A stretch of 64,000 nucleotides of DNA from Cunninghamia lanceolata (Eukaryota; Streptophyta; Pinopsida; Cupressales; Cupressaceae): assembly GCA_027924645.1 (NCBI GenBank), contig BSBN01001482.1, forward strand, positions 11,240,001-11,304,000, read 5' to 3'. Below, one piece after another: positions 37,301 to 40,300 of this stretch (its first letter is position 1; each line of letters opens with the position of its first letter). Below the pieces are notes generated by a model that worked only from the letters and a program-made list of their open reading frames with translations, made no database searches and had not been told where the DNA came from. Both the position numbers and the translations under genes were made by a program.

Positions 37301-40300
37301 TGTTATCCCTCATCCTGGGCGGCTTTGAGGACAGTGTATGGAGAATTTCATGCGGGACATGACATAGTCCATGAGCACCCCTTGAGGCCGCCCAGGTAGG
37401 GCGGGTTTGAAGGTGGTGCTTGGAATGCAAGTCTCGTCGCCATACCGGAAATGTCTTGAATGGAAGTATATTGAAAATATGTTTAAGTCATATATTGAAT
37501 TTCTTATACTTTAAATATTTATCAATATACTTCCAGGATGTTTGAGATGGGTCTTGGATCCATATGATTTAACATGCAGATTCTAGATTTTGGAGGATCC
37601 ATCAGATTTCATACTTAGCCAATTTTCAGGATTTCAGGACATCAGGCTTAGTGATCTTTTATCATTCTTTCCAATTGATTCATCCTTGTTGGGAGGAGTT
37701 TAAGTAATGCTTGGTGTCATCTTCATCATTCTCATCAAGTAAACTTGCAACTTATGCCACCTTCATCCCTGGGTGGTTCTGGAAGTAGTGCATGGAGAGT
37801 TTGATGTGGGAGGAGACATTGTCCATCACTCCCTCATGAGGCCGCCCAGGTAGGGCGGGTTGAGAGGTGATGCATGGATTCTTCTTTGAAATGCACTTGA
37901 TTCTATCTAACTTGCAAACTTCCATTGGAATTTCATCATATCCTAGTGTCTTGTGCAAGAAAACGTTGAAAACTTGACCACTTTCCTTCTTGGGCGGATT
38001 TAGAGGGTATGTGTGGAGGATTTCATGTGACAGGCAACATTGTCCAAGACCCCTTCCTGAGGCCACCCAGGTAGGGCGGGTTTGGACATGACCCTTGGAT
38101 TTTCATCTTAAAACTCACTTAATCATTCTAAAACCTTCAAGTTTCAATCAATCTTTATCACCTTCTGATGTTTTGTGTTGAAACACTTTGAATTTTGCAT
38201 ATCTCTCCTAGGGTGGGATTGGAGATGCTGTCTGGAGTATTTGATGTGGAAGAGGTGAAGTTGTCCACAGGAACCTCTTGAGGCCACCCAAGTAGGGCGG
38301 GTTTAAGGGTGACCTTTGGATTTTCATTCAAAACTCACTCAATCCTCTCAAACCTTCAAGTTTCATTGAAATGTCTTCACCCTCTAGTGCTTCATGCTTA
38401 AAAACCCTTCAAAATTTGATCATTCTCACCTAGGGCGGGTTTGAAGGTAGTGTTTGGAGAAATTGATGAGGTGATGAAGACATTGTCCATGTCTACATGC
38501 CAAAGCCGCTCAAGTAAGGCGGGTTGGAGAATGACACCTGGAAAATTGCTTATTATCCACTTGACTTCACTCAAACTCAAAAATCTTACTTACAAATCAC
38601 CATACCTCAGTGTTTTGCACAAGAAAACCTCAACACTTAACCATTTTTCCTCTAGGGCGGTTTTGGGAGCAGTGTGTGGAGAGATTGATGTGGCAGGAGT
38701 CATTGTCCATCACTCCCTTGTGAGGCCGCCCAGGTTGGGCGGGTTGGGAAGTAATGCATGGAATTCACCTTGTAGTGCCTTTGATTCCATCAAACTCACA
38801 AAATTTTGTTGGAGTTTCATCATTTCCCTATCTTTTGTGCTTAAAACCTCGTAAATTTGATGTCTTTCTCCCTTGGGTGGGTTTGAGGGCAGTGTTTGGA
38901 CAAGCTCTCCTGATGGTGAAGACACTGTCCAAGAGGACCTTGTGAGGCTGCCCAGTCTGGGCGGGTTTGGAGGTGGAGTGAGGAATTTCTTGCCTTAGTC
39001 AAATTTTGGATTTCCTGAATGGAAGTATATTGAAAATATGTTTAAGTATTATACTTTAAATATTTATCAATATACTTCCAGGATGTTTGAGATAGGACCT
39101 GGATCCATAGGACTTAGCATGCAGATTCTAGATTTCTGAGGATCCACCAGATTTCAGACTTAAGTCATTTTTTCAGGATTTTCAAGATATCAGACTTAGT
39201 CATTTTCAGGGTCTCAGTGACATGCATCAGGACGAAGGCATATAGACCTTTAGCAAGAAACTGTTGAGACTTGGATACACAACACTATTAAAATCCTACA
39301 AGCTCAAAGGAAAACTAAACCTAAAGCAAAACAAGGACAGAAAGCAAGAAAAAAAGAGGGGGTCCCCATTTGCAATGGGGCGATGTGTGATTACATCACA
39401 ACACGGTGACCGGTAGAAGCGGTGAGAGGAACCGGCAGTAGAAGGTTATCGGATGCACATTCAAAGTTGTATGTGTCGGGGCGAGAAAAGTCGTCGGCGG
39501 ATGAATTGAAAGTGGTGCCGATGGTTGTATATCACAGCGAAAGGAAAAGTGAATGCATGTACATCGTGGAATGTACATACAAAGGCAAATGTATATTTTT
39601 GACATACAAGGGAGAATGTATGTTGGGTAAACAGTTTGGCGCCCATTTTCAAACATTTCCGCCAGTGGCTTTGCATCATGTAAGCCAAGCAAACAAGCCT
39701 CCACTCAATTCCAATCCAACAATCCAAGCAAGCAATCTCCAGCCAATTCCAAGACAATTTCCCCAAATCCAAGATCACAAGTAAAATGGAGAGAAAAATG
39801 CAAGCAAGAGGCAAAATAGAATGAATTCAAAACTGAACTCTTTTTCCCATATAAGCCAAGCAAACAAACCTCCACTCAATTCCAATCCAACAATCCAAGC
39901 AAGCAATTTCCAGCCAATTCCAAGACAATTTCCCCAAATCCAAGATCACAAGTAAAATGGAGAGCAAAAATGCAAGCAAGAGACAAAATAGAATGAAATT
40001 CAAAACTGGACTCTTTTTCCCATATAAGCAAATTTGCTTTTCAAAAAGCCCTCTTTTTTCCATTTCTCACTCAAAACCACAATACAAGACATTTTGAAAC
40101 TCAAATGACTTTTGCCTCTCTCTCTATCTCTCTCTCAAATTCCCAATTTCCTTTTTCTTTTCAATTAAACCTTTCAATTTTCTAAGGTGAATTTTATGCA
40201 ATATTTTCTTTTAAATAAAGTGACTAAAGTCATCAAATGAACATTACCAATTTTCTAATAATTGACGCCTTGCCTAATTTAATAATTTAAATAAGGCAAA

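Larger units (their letters stand above)
34707..39403 (-). mobile_element. Giant solo LTR C2 (4.7 kb), inserted in B's 3' LTR
   Basis: Inverted relative to C1: it begins TGTTGATG (34707) and ends TCACAACA (39403), the reverse complements of C1's ends. The duplication is CGATG (34702-34706) and CGGTG (39404-39408), one mismatch. The first about 700 bp match C1's last about 800 bp in reverse (for example the ccaaggttcctt and atcaaacaag blocks), and the block ggggtccccatttgcaatgg near 39360 matches C1's head. TATA box at 35584-35590 (minus). No coding frame. Its inner motif array differs from C1's. Confidence 0.8.
11607..39678 (+). mobile_element. Chromovirus-type Ty3/gypsy retrotransposon B (7.7 kb net)
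   Basis: Flanked by TGTAA (11602-11606 and 39679-39683). Each LTR is split by a later insertion: the 5' LTR is 11607-11909 plus 27554-28750, and the 3' LTR is 33477-34706 plus 39409-39678. Each adds up to 1,500 bp. The primer site at 28754 and the order gag, protease, RT, RNase H, integrase, chromodomain are those of a chromovirus. The coding region has seven in-frame stops and one frameshift, so it is dead. Removing both LTR insertions leaves 7,726 bp. Confidence 0.88.
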
